A stretch of 28,342 nucleotides of DNA from Gemmatimonadota bacterium (GCA_030747075.1 JASLLL010000031.1:1-28342), one strand, 5' to 3'; shown: positions 15,140-26,398, counted from the first letter of the stretch. The notes: generated from the letters alone by a model not told the origin. Made by a program: numbers and translations.

Positions 15140-16582
15140 ATGAACAAGCGCGGAGTCTTCCACGCGGTGGGCGCCATCACGATCTTCGTGGGCGCGGCGA
15201 TGGTGCTGCCTCTTGGCGCGGCGCTCTTCTTCGGGGATGGAGGGGCGCCGGGGTTCGGCATTTCGATGGGCGTGACGCTGCTCACGGGGTGCGCGCTCTT
15301 CCTGCTGACTCGTGGCGAGACGGACCTGGGCGTGCGGGACGGTTTTGGTGTCGTGACCTTCGGGTGGCTTGCGATGGCACTCTTCGGGAGCCTGCCCTTT
15401 CTGATCTCGGGGTCCATCCCGAACCCGGTCGATGCGCTTTTTGAGACGATGTCGGGCTTCACAACCACCGGGGCCAGCATACTGTCCGATCCGGAGGTGC
15501 TTCCCAGGTCGGCTCTTCTGTGGCGAAGTCTGATTCAGTGGCTGGGCGGGATGGGGATCATTGTGCTGTCGCTCGCCATCCTCCCGATGCTGGGCGTCGG
15601 CGGAATGCAGCTCTATCGCGCAGAGGCGCCCGGGCCGTCGCCCGACAAGCTCCGCCCGCGAATCCGCCAGACGGCGGCCACGCTGTGGGGCGTCTATGTG
15701 GTCCTGTCGATTGCGGAGGCTCTTCTCTTGCGGCTGGCGGGAATGGGCACTTTCGACGCGGTGTGCCACACCTTTACGACGATGGCGACGGGCGGCTTCT
15801 CGACGCGGACCGCGTCGCTCGCGGCGTTCCCGTCTCCCACGGTGCAGTGGATTGTCACGCTGTTCATGTTTCTCGCGGGTGCGAACTTCGCTCTGCACTA
15901 CCGCGCGCTGCGGGGGAATGTCCTGGCGTATGTGCGCGACCCGGAGTGGAGGTTGTACCTCTGGATCGTCGTGCTGGCGGTTCTCGGGGCATCGTTCGGG
16001 CTGTGGGTGGGCGGGGAGCATGATCCCGCGGGAGCGATCCGCGCGGGCTCCTTCCAGGTGGTGTCCATTCTGACAACAACGGGCTTCGTCACGGAGGACT
16101 ACGGCGTCTGGCACCCGGGTCTTCAGTGGGGCCTTCTCGTGCTCATGTTCGTCGGCGGGTGTGCGGGGTCGACGGCCGGGTCGCTGAAGGTGGTCCGGGT
16201 ATTTGTCCTGGCGAAGGCCGCGCTTCGGGAACTGGCCGTGGTCGGGAACCCGCGTGTCGTGCGTTCGCTTCGCATTGGACGCCGGAAGATGGAACGAGGC
16301 GTCGCCCGCAATGTGCTGGGCTTCTTCCTGCTGTTCGCTGCGCTTTGCGTGGCGGGAACGGCTGCGCTGTCGATTCTGGGGCTGGATCTGGAGACGGCGC
16401 TCTCCGCCAGCACCACCTGCCTAGCGAATGTGGGACCGGGGCTGGGGCAGGTCGGGCCGACCGACCACTTCGCCTGGATCCCCACTCCGGGCAAGTGGGT
16501 TCTGATGGCGCTCATGCTTCTCGGTCGTCTGGAACTCTACACGGTGCTCGTACTGTTTCTTCCGGCAGCCTGGAGAAAGTGA
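15140..16582 (+). CDS. trkH: Trk potassium uptake system membrane pore protein TrkH
   Basis: A 480-residue inner-membrane potassium channel/transporter of the TrkH/KtrB superfamily. The four pore loops with their selectivity-filter glycines are visible: GFTTTGAS (about 106-113), TTMATGGFSTR (about 213-223), ILTTTGFVTEDY (about 312) and TTCLANVGPGLG (about 425-436). The LGGMGIIVLSLAILP segment and the long hydrophobic helices fit the family, and the length is typical. Its ATG follows the trkA stop without a gap. Together with TrkA it forms the complete uptake system. Only trkAH are present; no kdp or ktr gene is seen. Confidence 0.95.
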   Translation: MNKRGVFHAVGAITIFVGAAMVLPLGAALFFGDGGAPGFGISMGVTLLTGCALFLLTRGETDLGVRDGFGVVTFGWLAMALFGSLPFLISGSIPNPVDALFETMSGFTTTGASILSDPEVLPRSALLWRSLIQWLGGMGIIVLSLAILPMLGVGGMQLYRAEAPGPSPDKLRPRIRQTAATLWGVYVVLSIAEALLLRLAGMGTFDAVCHTFTTMATGGFSTRTASLAAFPSPTVQWIVTLFMFLAGANFALHYRALRGNVLAYVRDPEWRLYLWIVVLAVLGASFGLWVGGEHDPAGAIRAGSFQVVSILTTTGFVTEDYGVWHPGLQWGLLVLMFVGGCAGSTAGSLKVVRVFVLAKAALRELAVVGNPRVVRSLRIGRRKMERGVARNVLGFFLLFAALCVAGTAALSILGLDLETALSASTTCLANVGPGLGQVGPTDHFAWIPTPGKWVLMALMLLGRLELYTVLVLFLPAAWRK

Positions 16583-16584
16583 TC

Positions 16585-17838
16585 GTGCCCGGATCGGGAC
16601 TTGGATTTGCCATCGCGGGACTCCTGTCGATATCCGCGTTCTTTTCCGGGTCGGAGACGGCGCTCTTCTCGATCCCGGCGCACCGGATCCGCGACCTCTC
16701 CCGGAGCGAACATCCGGGCGACCGCGCGGCCGCGCGGCTCATGGAATCTCCCCGCCGCATTCTCGTGACGATCCTTCTTGGCAACATGGTGGTGAACCTG
16801 CTCGTCGCGGCTTTGGGGGCGGCGCTTGCCATGCGGTTGTGGGGGGAGGCCGGGCTTGCGCTGGCGGTTCCCGTGATGACGATCGTTCTCCTGGTCTTCG
16901 GAGAGATTGCGCCGAAGATGCTGGCCGTGCGTCACGGAGAAGGGATCGGGCGAGTGGTGGCCCGCCCGCTTCTCTTCTTGCGGGGCGCGCTGGGTCCGGT
17001 GCAGTGGATTCTCGAGCGGGCCGTATCGGGGGTTCTTGGTCCGGATCGGGACCCCGAGGCCGGGATGAACCTGGGCGATGCCCGGGCGATGGTCCGCATC
17101 GCGCATGAGGCGGGTGAGGTGGGGAAGGGCGAGCGCGAACTCATCGAAGGCGTCTTCGAACTGGGGGCCTCCCCCGTGGAAGATGTCATGACCCCGCGTT
17201 CGGAGATGTTCTCGCTTCCGCCGGACCAGTCGGTCGCCGACGCGCGGAATGCCGTCCGGCGAGCGGGATTCTCCAAGATTCCCGTTTCGTCGGAGACTCC
17301 GGCGGTCATGGTGGGAGTCGTCACCGCCCGGCAGCTTCTGGCGGCACCCGACGACGAGCGCGTCGGGGAACTGGCGCGTCGCGTGCGGTACATCCCCGAA
17401 GTGACCCCGGCCATGCGTCTTCTTGAGTCGTTTCGCGAGACCGGGGAGCGGATTGCGTTTGTCGTCAACGAACATGGAGACCTGGCGGGAATCGTGACGC
17501 TGGTGGATCTGATGGAGGAGATCTCCGGGGAGATGGTGGAAGCGGCGGATCTGCACAAGGTCATCTATCGGAGAACGGGAGCGAAATGCGTGGAGATTCC
17601 GGGTCGGATGGAGATCCGGTACTTCAACAGCGAGTTCGGCACCGACCTCTCAGCCGAAGACGCCGAGACGATGGCGGGTCTTCTGATCGAGCGGCTGGGC
17701 CGCATTCCGCGCGTCGGGGATTCGTACCGAACCGGGGGTCTTCGCGTTCGAGTGACGCGCGCCGAACCGAACCGCGTGGAGCGCCTGGAGGTGACCTTCC
17801 CGAACGACGGGCAAGCGGAAGCGGGGCAGGGACGATGA
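16585..17838 (+). CDS. CorC/HlyC-type membrane protein (DUF21-CBS-CorC_HlyC)
   Basis: A 417-residue inner-membrane protein. The N-terminal DUF21 domain has the signature SAFFSGSETALFS near residues 14-30 and four hydrophobic segments with GEIAPKML (about 110-120). A CBS pair follows (VEDVMTPRSEMFSL, PAVMVGVVTARQLL, IAFVVNEHGDLAGIVTLVDLMEEI). The C-terminal CorC_HlyC domain (about 325-405; CVEIPGRMEIRYFNSEF, RIPRVGDSYRTGGLRV) completes the family layout. Homologues (CorC, YfjD, CNNM) export or sense magnesium or cobalt. GTG at 16585 is chosen because GGAG (16572-16575) lies 9 bases upstream; GTG at 16579, overlapping the trkH stop, is the alternative and adds two residues. The context suggests an ion-homeostasis operon. 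Confidence 0.88.
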   Translation: MPGSGLGFAIAGLLSISAFFSGSETALFSIPAHRIRDLSRSEHPGDRAAARLMESPRRILVTILLGNMVVNLLVAALGAALAMRLWGEAGLALAVPVMTIVLLVFGEIAPKMLAVRHGEGIGRVVARPLLFLRGALGPVQWILERAVSGVLGPDRDPEAGMNLGDARAMVRIAHEAGEVGKGERELIEGVFELGASPVEDVMTPRSEMFSLPPDQSVADARNAVRRAGFSKIPVSSETPAVMVGVVTARQLLAAPDDERVGELARRVRYIPEVTPAMRLLESFRETGERIAFVVNEHGDLAGIVTLVDLMEEISGEMVEAADLHKVIYRRTGAKCVEIPGRMEIRYFNSEFGTDLSAEDAETMAGLLIERLGRIPRVGDSYRTGGLRVRVTRAEPNRVERLEVTFPNDGQAEAGQGR

Positions 17839-18887
17839 TCGCACACGATCCGCTGACCGCGGGAGGGGGGGGCGTTCCGGCTTTCGACGGTGCGTGGACG
17901 CTCGTGCTGGTGGCGGTCTTTGCCGGGATGTCCGCCTTCTTCTCCGGAGCGGAGACCGGCATTCTTTCCGCGGGGCGGGCCCGGCTGGAGGTGCTTGCAG
18001 GGAGAGGATACGCCGACGCGAAGCGCGCACTTGCGTTGGTGCGGGATCGTGAGCGGGTGCTGGCCGGTACGCTGGTCGGGACGAATCTCTCCACGGTGGC
18101 GGCGTCTTCGCTGGCCACTGCGTGGTGCGTGGAGCAATGGGGAGACCACGGTCCCGCCGTCGCGACCGCGCTCCTCACACCCTTCATGCTGTTCAGCGCG
18201 GAAATCTTACCGAAGGCGTTCTTCCGCACACACTCGGTCGCTCGTCTGAGGGCGGTGGCCTCGCCGCTGCGAATCGCGGTCCTGGTTCTGTCTCCCCTGA
18301 CCGTGATCGCGACCGCCGGTGCGGGGCTTCTGCTCACGCTCCTGCGCGTGCCGGCATCGGGCCGAACTCCGGTGTTCCGGCGGGAAGATCTGGAGCGCGT
18401 TTTCAGCGGGGGGGATGCCGCGGGAGCGTCGTCGGGCGGGGATTCCGAGAATGCGCTGCGGATGGCGCGCCAGGCTCTGGGGCTTTCCGGGAAGCGCGTG
18501 GCCGATGCCATGACGCCCATCGATCTGGTGGCGAGTGTGGTGGCGGAATCCTCGGTGGCCGATGCCAGGCAGGTGTTCGCCTCTGGAGACGGGCGTCCTC
18601 TGGCCGTCGTGGACCGGGCCGGACTGGTGATCGGTTTCCTTGCGACGAAAGCGGTCCTCGGTCTTCCGGGCGAAACCTCCCTGGGCCCCCTGGCGCGGCC
18701 GGCGCGATCGGTCGAGGCGGAGGAACCGCTGGATCGTGCATGGATCGGCTTTCGGGACAACCCGCAACCGGTCGCGCTGGTTCACGGAGCCGGACAGGAG
18801 CAGGTGGGCGTCTTGACGCCGGAGGACATTCTGGAGGTGGTTCTCGGGAACTCCGGGGCGACCGCTTCCGAATCCGACCCGCGTTGA
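17835..18887 (+). CDS. Second DUF21-CBS membrane protein, lacking the CorC_HlyC domain
   Basis: A 350-residue paralogue of the preceding gene. It keeps the DUF21 signature (SAFFSGAETGILSAGRARL, about 35-53), the membrane segments and the equivalent of the proline-lysine motif (AEILPKAFF). The CBS pair is shortened and diverged (VADAMTPIDLVASVV, PLAVVDRAGLVIGFLATKAVL, PVALVHGAGQEQVGVLTPEDILEVVL), and the protein stops there, so the C-terminal CorC_HlyC domain is absent. A Gly/Ser/Ala-rich stretch (about 195-212) links the membrane and CBS parts. The ATG overlaps the previous stop by 4 bases (ATGA), so the two are coupled and may form a heteromer. Its ion specificity is unknown. Confidence 0.85.
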   Translation: MIAHDPLTAGGGGVPAFDGAWTLVLVAVFAGMSAFFSGAETGILSAGRARLEVLAGRGYADAKRALALVRDRERVLAGTLVGTNLSTVAASSLATAWCVEQWGDHGPAVATALLTPFMLFSAEILPKAFFRTHSVARLRAVASPLRIAVLVLSPLTVIATAGAGLLLTLLRVPASGRTPVFRREDLERVFSGGDAAGASSGGDSENALRMARQALGLSGKRVADAMTPIDLVASVVAESSVADARQVFASGDGRPLAVVDRAGLVIGFLATKAVLGLPGETSLGPLARPARSVEAEEPLDRAWIGFRDNPQPVALVHGAGQEQVGVLTPEDILEVVLGNSGATASESDPR

Positions 18888-18913
18888 CCGGAAGCGTGCG
18901 GAGTCTGTATTCT
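18884..18913 (+). promoter_or_regulatory. Promoter of the acyl-CoA mutase operon
   Basis: TTGACC (18884-18889), an 18-base spacer and TATTCT (18908-18913). The -35 box overlaps the stop codon of the second DUF21 gene, so the operon has its own start with no terminator before it. Confidence 0.55.
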
Positions 18914-18950
18914 GCCTTGCGGCGCGTTCGGGACCGCCATGGAGGGGAAT

Positions 18951-19936
18951 GTGAACGAGACCCAACAGGCCACGCTCCTTGCGGGCATGGAGGCGGGGGA
19001 CCGCAGGAGCCTCGCCCGGTTGATCTCCGTGGTGGAGAACGGGTCCCCGGGGGCGTCGGCCTGCCTGGCCCGCATTTACCCGCAGACCGGACGCGCGTTT
19101 CGCCTCGGCTTCACGGGTCCTCCCGGGGCGGGGAAGAGCACGCTGATCGACGCGCTCGTCCAGCGGCTTCGAGCGGACTCGAAGAGCGTGGGCGTGGTGG
19201 CGGTGGACCCGTCGAGCCCCTTCACCGGCGGTGCGCTTCTGGGAGATCGCGTGCGCCTCTCCGCGACCACTCCGGATGACGGCGTCTTCTTCCGCAGCAT
19301 GGCCACGCGCGGGAGCATTGGCGGGCTGGCGGCCACCACTTCAGAAGTGTCCGATGTGCTCGACGCCTACGGCATGGAAGTGATCCTCCTGGAGACGGTC
19401 GGCGTGGGCCAGATCGAACTGGATGTGGTGGCGGCGTCGGAGTGTACGGTGGTTGTGCTGGTGCCCGAGTCCGGCGACGAAGTGCAGGCGATGAAGGCCG
19501 GTCTCATGGAGATTGGGGACATCTTCGTGCTGAACAAGTCGGACCGGGAAGGCGCGGATCGTGCCATGCGCGAGCTGGAGTCGGGGTTGGAACTCCGGTC
19601 TTCGCGGGATTCCTCCTGGCGTCCCCTGCTGGTGAAGACGGTCGCCGCGACCGGCGAGGGCACTGCGGAATTGCTGGCTGCGGTGGAGAGGTTTCGGAAG
19701 CATCAGAAGGACACGGGCGAGGGGAACGCGCGGCGACGGAGAGTGCTTCGCGAAAAGATCCGGGCGGCGGCGGAGAGATCGCTTCGACATGAACTCTGGA
19801 CCGCCTCCGGACGGGGGAGCCTGGAGGACGCCGTGGATCAGGTGCTTTCGGGTGATGGAAACCCGTATGAACTGGCGGCGGCGATGGCCCGGCGATTCGC
19901 GATGAACAGGGGCACCTCGGAAAGGGAGAGAGAAGG

Positions 19937-19940
<4 letters not shown>
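18951..19940 (+). CDS. meaB: MeaB/ArgK-type G protein, chaperone of a B12-dependent acyl-CoA mutase
   Basis: A 329-residue P-loop GTPase. Visible motifs are Walker [10 protein letters not shown] (56-64), the Mg-binding VAVDPSSPF, the switch region [20 protein letters not shown] (the MeaB hallmark) and the guanine-specificity motif NKSD. The C-terminal helical dimerisation arm is present. Known members load adenosylcobalamin onto the mutase, eject damaged cofactor and protect the enzyme during turnover. GTG at 18951 is chosen because GGAGG (18941-18945) lies 5 bases upstream; the ATG at 18939 has no site of its own. Its stop overlaps the mutase start by 4 bases, so the partner is the next gene. 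Length and motifs are complete. Confidence 0.92.
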
Positions 19941-21592
<1,652 letters not shown>

Positions 21593-21604
21593 CGGCGTCT
21601 GGAG

Positions 21605-22048
21605 ATGAGGATGGCCGAGAAATCCCCCGGTCGACCCATTCGCGTGATCGTGGCGAAGGTGGGCCTGGACGGACACGACCGAGGAGTGCGCGTGGTGGCC
21701 CGGGCGCTTCAGGATGCCGGGATGGAAGTGATCTACCTGGGGCTTCGGCAAACACCGGGAAGCGTCGCGGAGGCCGCCCTGCAGGAGGACGCGGATGTGG
21801 TCGGCGTGAGCCTGTTGTCCGCCGCGCACATGACGATCCTCCCACGCGTGCAGAAGGAGCTTGCGGACCGGGGTCTGGGACATGTGCTCCTGACCGGCGG
21901 AGGCGTCATTCCGGAGGAGGACATGGCGGCCCTGGCAGACAGGGGCGTCGGGCGACTCTTTGGCCCGGGGACGCCGCTCACGGAGTTTGTGGAGTACATG
22001 GAGGAGGAAGTGGCGGCGCGCAGGGCGAAGGCCGGAGAGGCGCCTTGA
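21605..22048 (+). CDS. B12-binding small subunit of acyl-CoA mutase, copy 1
   Basis: A 147-residue cobalamin-binding Rossmann-like domain. The base-off/His-on motif DxHxxG is present as GLDGHDRG (about 23-30), followed by LLSAAHMT and the glycine motif TGGGVIP that cradles the cofactor tail. His in DGH should replace the dimethylbenzimidazole as cobalt ligand. It departs from the common consensus at several places ([23 protein letters not shown], where [15 protein letters not shown] and SxLSGxHM are usual). It follows the large subunit by 12 bases. A second small subunit overlaps its end, so the two may be alternative partners or one may serve another mutase. Confidence 0.9.
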   Translation: MRMAEKSPGRPIRVIVAKVGLDGHDRGVRVVARALQDAGMEVIYLGLRQTPGSVAEAALQEDADVVGVSLLSAAHMTILPRVQKELADRGLGHVLLTGGGVIPEEDMAALADRGVGRLFGPGTPLTEFVEYMEEEVAARRAKAGEAP

Positions 22049-22455
22049 TCCGGGTTCTTGTGGCAAAGCCCGGACTGGACGGGCACGACCGGGGGGCGAA
22101 AGTGATCGCCCGGGCGCTGCGGGATGCGGGCATGGAAGTGGTCTATACAGGACTGCATCAGACTCCCGACCAGGTGGTGGAGGCCGCCGTCGAGGAGGAT
22201 GTGGATGTCGTGGCGCTGTCCACGCTCTCCGGCAGCCACATGACGGTCTTCCCGCGCGTGGTGGAACTCCTGCGGGGGGCGGATGCCGCGGGAGTCCTGG
22301 TGGTCGGCGGGGGGATCATTCCGGATGCGGACGCGGCGGCTCTTCGCGAAGGCGGCGTTGCGGGGATCTTCGGCCCGGGCACGGATACCCGGGAGGTGGT
22401 CCGGTTCATCCGGGAGAGAGTGGAGGCGTTTCGAGAAGGAGCAGCCGAAGAGTGA
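22045..22455 (+). CDS. icmB: B12-binding small subunit of acyl-CoA mutase, copy 2
   Basis: A 136-residue cobalamin-binding protein, similar in length to Streptomyces IcmB. It is close to the family consensus: [52 protein letters not shown]. The TTG start at 22045 overlaps the previous stop (TTGA); GGAGAGG (22034-22040) lies 4 bases upstream. It is about half identical to copy 1 along its whole length, so the pair arose by duplication or by recruiting a second paralogue. This copy is the better candidate for the canonical subunit. Its end overlaps the transporter start by 4 bases. Confidence 0.9.
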   Translation: MIRVLVAKPGLDGHDRGAKVIARALRDAGMEVVYTGLHQTPDQVVEAAVEEDVDVVALSTLSGSHMTVFPRVVELLRGADAAGVLVVGGGIIPDADAAALREGGVAGIFGPGTDTREVVRFIRERVEAFREGAAEE

Positions 22456-23783
22456 TCGAGCGACTGGGCGCCTCTTTTGCGGCATGGGCCGAACGCTGGA
22501 TGCCCGGACCGTTTGTGCTCGTCTTGGGGCTGACCGTCGCCACCCTCGGTCTCGGCATGGCCATGCCGGGGGCCACGCCGCTTCTCGTTCTTCGAGGCTG
22601 GGGGGACGGCTTCTGGGGTTTCCTCACCTTTGCCATGCAGATGGCGATGGTCCTGGTGACCGGGCATGCGCTCGCTTCCAGCGGCCCGGTGCATCGAGCC
22701 ATCACCGCTCTGGCGCGTCTGCCTCGCGGCACCCGATCGGCGGCCGGGCTGGCCGCGCTGGTGTCGGTGGTGGTGTCGCTGCTTCACTGGGGACTCGGTC
22801 TCATCCTCGGCGCCCTTCTGGCGCGGGAGATCGGGCGTGCGGCGGCGGAGGCGAATCGCCCTCTTCACTACCCGCTGGTGGTGGCGGGGGCGTATGCGGG
22901 CTTCGTCTCGTGGCATGGCGGTCTCACCGGCTCGGCTCCTCTGAAGATCTCCACACCCGGCCACTTTCTGGAGGACCGGATCGGCGTGGTCCCCCTGGCG
23001 GACACGCTGGGGTCCTCGCTCAATCTGGTCGTGGCGGCGGCACTGGTCGTGGCGGTTCCGCTCATTGTGGCGTGGATGGCCCCGCGCGGAAAGGCAACCC
23101 CGGCGCCCCGGGGAGTGCTCTCGGCGGGTGTCGCGCCGAATCGTGAGCCGCCTCCCGACAGGACTCCGGCACTCCGGGCGGAGGAGAGCGTGGTTCTCGG
23201 GAGACTCGTCGCGGCGGGCGGGCTTCTCCTTGTCGGGATTCGCCTGGCGGAGGGTGGATTCCGGGCGGTGGACTTCAACTTCGTGAACTTCGCCTTCCTG
23301 TTTCTGGGGCTGGCCGTTCACGGGTCGCCGGGTTCGTACGCGCGCGCGGTGGCCGGGGCCGTGCGCGGCGTATCCGGGATTCTGCTGCAGTTTCCCTTCT
23401 ACGCGGGGATTCTGGGGGCCATGAAGGCCTCCGGGCTATTGGTGCGAATGGCGGAGATCGGGGCGTCCACCGGGCCGGGGGCGTTTCCCGTGGCGGTGTT
23501 CTTCTCGGCGGGAATCGTCAATGTCTTCGTGCCTTCCGGAGGGGGGCAGTGGGGCGTGCAGGGACCGGTGGTGGTGGAGGCCGCGGCCCGGCTGGGGGTC
23601 CCGCTGGAGAAGGCCGTCATGGCGCTCGCGTACGGAGATGCCTGGACGAACCTCCTTCAGCCGTTCTGGGCGCTGGCGCTTCTGGGGGTGACGGGACTGC
23701 GAGCGAGGGACATTATGGGATACACGGTACTGGTCATGTTGCTCACCGGCCCGATCTTCGTGGCCGCGCTTCTGGCCTTCTGA
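22452..23783 (+). CDS. atoE: Short-chain fatty acid transporter, AtoE family
   Basis: A 443-residue polytopic inner-membrane protein of the SCFA_trans (AtoE) family. About twelve hydrophobic segments are visible. Family-type stretches include [15 protein letters not shown] (about 17-31), [59 protein letters not shown] and the conserved end region [17 protein letters not shown]. coli AtoE takes up short-chain fatty acids, chiefly butyrate. Here it would bring in the substrates of the operon. GTG at 22452 overlaps the preceding stop by 4 bases, with AAGGAG 9-10 bases upstream. The length fits the family. A charged, proline-rich loop (about 215-245) divides it in two. Confidence 0.88.
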   Translation: MIERLGASFAAWAERWMPGPFVLVLGLTVATLGLGMAMPGATPLLVLRGWGDGFWGFLTFAMQMAMVLVTGHALASSGPVHRAITALARLPRGTRSAAGLAALVSVVVSLLHWGLGLILGALLAREIGRAAAEANRPLHYPLVVAGAYAGFVSWHGGLTGSAPLKISTPGHFLEDRIGVVPLADTLGSSLNLVVAAALVVAVPLIVAWMAPRGKATPAPRGVLSAGVAPNREPPPDRTPALRAEESVVLGRLVAAGGLLLVGIRLAEGGFRAVDFNFVNFAFLFLGLAVHGSPGSYARAVAGAVRGVSGILLQFPFYAGILGAMKASGLLVRMAEIGASTGPGAFPVAVFFSAGIVNVFVPSGGGQWGVQGPVVVEAAARLGVPLEKAVMALAYGDAWTNLLQPFWALALLGVTGLRARDIMGYTVLVMLLTGPIFVAALLAF

Positions 23784-23836
23784 GACCCGTCGGGCGGGGA
23801 GGATCAGCCTCGTCCGGGCAGCAAACGGAGGAGACC

Positions 23837-24541
23837 ATGTCGGACAAGCTCGGGGTTCCGGCGGACTGCGTCGGGAAGATCCCGGATGGAGCCACCCTCA
23901 TGATGGGCGGGTTCGGGGTCTGCGGGATCCCGGAGAATCTCATTCGCCTTCTGGTGGATCATGGCGCGAAGGATCTGACGATTGTCAGCAACAACGCGGG
24001 CGTCGCGGACTTCGGCGTGGGCCTTCTCATCAACCACGGACAGGTCCGAAGAATGGTCTCCACCTATGTCGGGGAGAACCCGGTTCTCGAGAAGGCCATG
24101 ATCGAAGGGTCCATCGAAGTGCAGCTCGTTCCGCAGGGCACCTTTGCGGAGAGGATCCGGGCCGGCGGTGTGGGGATTGCGGGGTTCTACACGCCCACGG
24201 GAGTTGGCACGCTGGTGGAAGAGGGGAAGGAGAAGCGCGTCTTTGACGGGCGGGAATACCTGCTGGAAGCGCCGCTCCTTGCGGACTTTGCTTTTGTGAA
24301 GGCATGGCGGGGAGATTCGCACGGGAATCTCGTCTATCGAATGACGGCACGGAACTTCAACCCGATGATGGCGATGGCGGCGAAGCACACCTTCGCCGAA
24401 GTGGAAGAGCTGGTCGAGCCGGGAGCACTGGATCCTGAGATGATCGCCACTCCCGGCGTGTTCGTGGAAACCGTTTTCCAGGGCGAAATCTATGAAAAGC
24501 GTATCGAAAAAAGAGTTCATCGCCAGGCGAGTGGCGCGTGA
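23837..24541 (+). CDS. scoA: Succinyl-CoA:3-oxoacid CoA-transferase subunit A
   Basis: A 234-residue alpha subunit of class I CoA-transferase. It carries [13 protein letters not shown] (about 25-37), [28 protein letters not shown]-like and FYTPTGVGT motifs, [16 protein letters not shown] and [20 protein letters not shown] and SNNAG place it with ScoA/SCOT rather than AtoD. The reaction moves CoA between succinyl-CoA or acetoacetyl-CoA and short-chain acids. The ATG follows GGAGGAG. Its 3' end overlaps the subunit B gene by 50 bases in another frame, yet its C-terminal motif (EKRIEKR) is normal for the family, so the overlap is real and not a sequencing error. Confidence 0.93.
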   Translation: MSDKLGVPADCVGKIPDGATLMMGGFGVCGIPENLIRLLVDHGAKDLTIVSNNAGVADFGVGLLINHGQVRRMVSTYVGENPVLEKAMIEGSIEVQLVPQGTFAERIRAGGVGIAGFYTPTGVGTLVEEGKEKRVFDGREYLLEAPLLADFAFVKAWRGDSHGNLVYRMTARNFNPMMAMAAKHTFAEVEELVEPGALDPEMIATPGVFVETVFQGEIYEKRIEKRVHRQASGA

Positions 24542-25154
24542 GTTCTCTGACGGGGACTATGTGAATCTGGGAATCGGCATCCCTACTTTGTGTGCCGGTT
24601 TTGTTCCCGAGTCCATTCACATCACGCTCCACTCGGAGAACGGGATGATGGGGATCGGGCCGTACCCTCTCGAGGGGGAGGAGGACGCGGACCTCATCAA
24701 CGCCGGAAAGGAAACGATCACCGAGAATCCGGGCTGCTCGTATTTCTCGTCGGACCTGTCGTTCGGGATCGTCCGGGGTGGCCATCTGGACATGACGGTC
24801 CTCGGTGCGATGGAGGTGGACCGGAAGGGCAACCTTGCGAACTGGATGATCCCCGGAGCCGTCGTCAAGGGCATGGGCGGCGCCATGGATCTCGTGGCCG
24901 GTTCGAAGCGCGTCCTCGTGGCCATGATGCATGCGGCGCGCAATGGTTCGCCGAAGATCCTGGACGAATGCACGCTTCCGCTGACCGGCGTGGGCGTGGT
25001 GGATCGGATCATCACCGAAATGGCCGTCATGGATGTCACGACGGACGGGCTGGCTCTGGTGGAGGTGAATCCGGAGTTCAGCGTGGAAGAGGTGGTTGCG
25101 GCGACCGGAGCGGAGCTGATTGTCGGCGAACGGGTCGCCGAAATGACTTGCTGA
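24492..25154 (+). CDS. scoB: Succinyl-CoA:3-oxoacid CoA-transferase subunit B
   Basis: A 220-residue beta subunit that carries the active-site glutamate, Glu49 in [10 protein letters not shown], which forms the enzyme-CoA thioester in this family. Other motifs are [10 protein letters not shown] (24-33), [44 protein letters not shown] and [16 protein letters not shown]. It pairs with subunit A as an A2B2 or AB enzyme. In the inferred pathway it loads isobutyrate or butyrate with CoA from acetoacetyl-CoA or succinyl-CoA. Its ATG lies inside the subunit A gene and its start is fixed by the family N-terminus ([13 protein letters not shown]). Confidence 0.93.
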   Translation: MKSVSKKEFIARRVAREFSDGDYVNLGIGIPTLCAGFVPESIHITLHSENGMMGIGPYPLEGEEDADLINAGKETITENPGCSYFSSDLSFGIVRGGHLDMTVLGAMEVDRKGNLANWMIPGAVVKGMGGAMDLVAGSKRVLVAMMHAARNGSPKILDECTLPLTGVGVVDRIITEMAVMDVTTDGLALVEVNPEFSVEEVVAATGAELIVGERVAEMTC

Positions 25155-25200
25155 ACCGGCGGAGGCCGGAAGCCCCGGGAACTCCGGGGAAGGAGCGAGG

Positions 25201-26343
25201 ATGTTTCACCTGGATGAAGACCATCGCCTGCTGAAGCGCATGGTGAGGGACTTCGCGGCGCAGGAAATCGCCCCGCGCGCCGCGGAGATTGACGCGAAGG
25301 AAGAGTTCCCGGCGGAGATCGTCCGCAAGATGGGGGAGCTGGGGCTGCTCGGGATCCCCTACGCGGAAGAGTGGGGGGGCGCGGGCCTGGACTATCTGGC
25401 CTATGCGCTGGCGGTGGAGGAAGTGGCCGCCGTCTGCGGGTCCACGGCACTGACGATGGCCGCACATACCACGCTGGGGTGTGGGCCGGTGGATGCGTTT
25501 GGTTCGGAGGAACAGAAGGAGAAGTTCCTGCGCCGCCTGACGACCGGGGCAATCCTGGGCGGCTACGGTCTGACCGAGCCGAATGCGGGATCGGACGCGG
25601 GCGGAATGGAGACGCGTGCCGAGCGCGATGGCGACCACTGGGTCTTGAACGGCCAGAAGGCGTGGATGACCAACGGCGGCGTCGCCGGGGTGTACACGCT
25701 GACCGCCAAGACGGATCCGGACGCGGGCACCAACGGGATCACCGCGTTTCTTGTCGAGGCCGATGCGGAAGGACTGGAGGTCGGCGCGGAGTACGACAAG
25801 CTGGGTTGCCGCGGATCGAACACGGTGGAGCTTTTCATGACCGATGTTCGCGTTCATGAATCGATGGTCCTCGGCGAAGTGAACCGCGGCTTCCAGCAGT
25901 TCATGGAAATCCTGAACATGGGACGGATCTCGATCGGAGCCATGGCGCTGGGACTGGGGCGCGCGGCGCTGGAGCAGGCGATTCGCTATGCGAAGGAACG
26001 GGAACAGTTCGGACGGCCGATCGCGGCCTTCCAGGCTCTTCAGTTCATGCTGGCGGACATGGCCACCGAGATCGACGCCGCACGGCTTCTGGTGCATCGG
26101 GCGGCCATCCTGAAGGACCGCGGCGAGTCGTACGCGACGGAAGCGTCCATGGGGAAACTGTACGCCTCGGAAGCGGCGCACCGGGCTTGCCACAAGGCCA
26201 TCCAGATTCACGGGGGGTACGGATACTCGCGCGAGTTCCCCGTGGAGCGGTTCATGCGTGACGCAAAGATCACGGAGATCGGAGAGGGAACCTCCGAGAT
26301 CCAGCGGGTGATCATCAGCCGGGCGCTTCTGCGGGACTCCTGA
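25201..26343 (+). CDS. Short-chain (butyryl/isobutyryl-type) acyl-CoA dehydrogenase
   Basis: A 380-residue FAD flavoprotein with the full family layout: an N-terminal helical domain, a middle beta domain with [13 protein letters not shown] and [10 protein letters not shown] (flavin and substrate contacts), and a C-terminal helical domain with [28 protein letters not shown] and [10 protein letters not shown]. Glu362 in GEGTSEIQ is the catalytic base position used by butyryl-CoA dehydrogenases. No signal peptide is present. It would convert butyryl-CoA to crotonyl-CoA, passing electrons to an electron-transfer flavoprotein not encoded in this window. The ATG follows AAGGAG by 5 bases. Chain-length preference cannot be fixed by eye; isobutyryl- and isovaleryl-CoA are alternatives. 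Confidence 0.93.
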   Translation: MFHLDEDHRLLKRMVRDFAAQEIAPRAAEIDAKEEFPAEIVRKMGELGLLGIPYAEEWGGAGLDYLAYALAVEEVAAVCGSTALTMAAHTTLGCGPVDAFGSEEQKEKFLRRLTTGAILGGYGLTEPNAGSDAGGMETRAERDGDHWVLNGQKAWMTNGGVAGVYTLTAKTDPDAGTNGITAFLVEADAEGLEVGAEYDKLGCRGSNTVELFMTDVRVHESMVLGEVNRGFQQFMEILNMGRISIGAMALGLGRAALEQAIRYAKEREQFGRPIAAFQALQFMLADMATEIDAARLLVHRAAILKDRGESYATEASMGKLYASEAAHRACHKAIQIHGGYGYSREFPVERFMRDAKITEIGEGTSEIQRVIISRALLRDS

Positions 26344-26398
26344 CAGGGGGGATTGCGGGTCGCCCGGGCCGGAAGCACTCACGGGAAGGAGCAAAGTG

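Noticed and set aside
13895-16114. A 739-codon minus-strand open frame across trkA and trkH
   Set aside because: Low-complexity Arg/His/Gln composition and complete overlap with two clear genes.
18939-18941. ATG as the start of the MeaB-type gene
   Set aside because: No ribosome-binding site precedes it; the GTG at 18951 has GGAGG 5 bases upstream.
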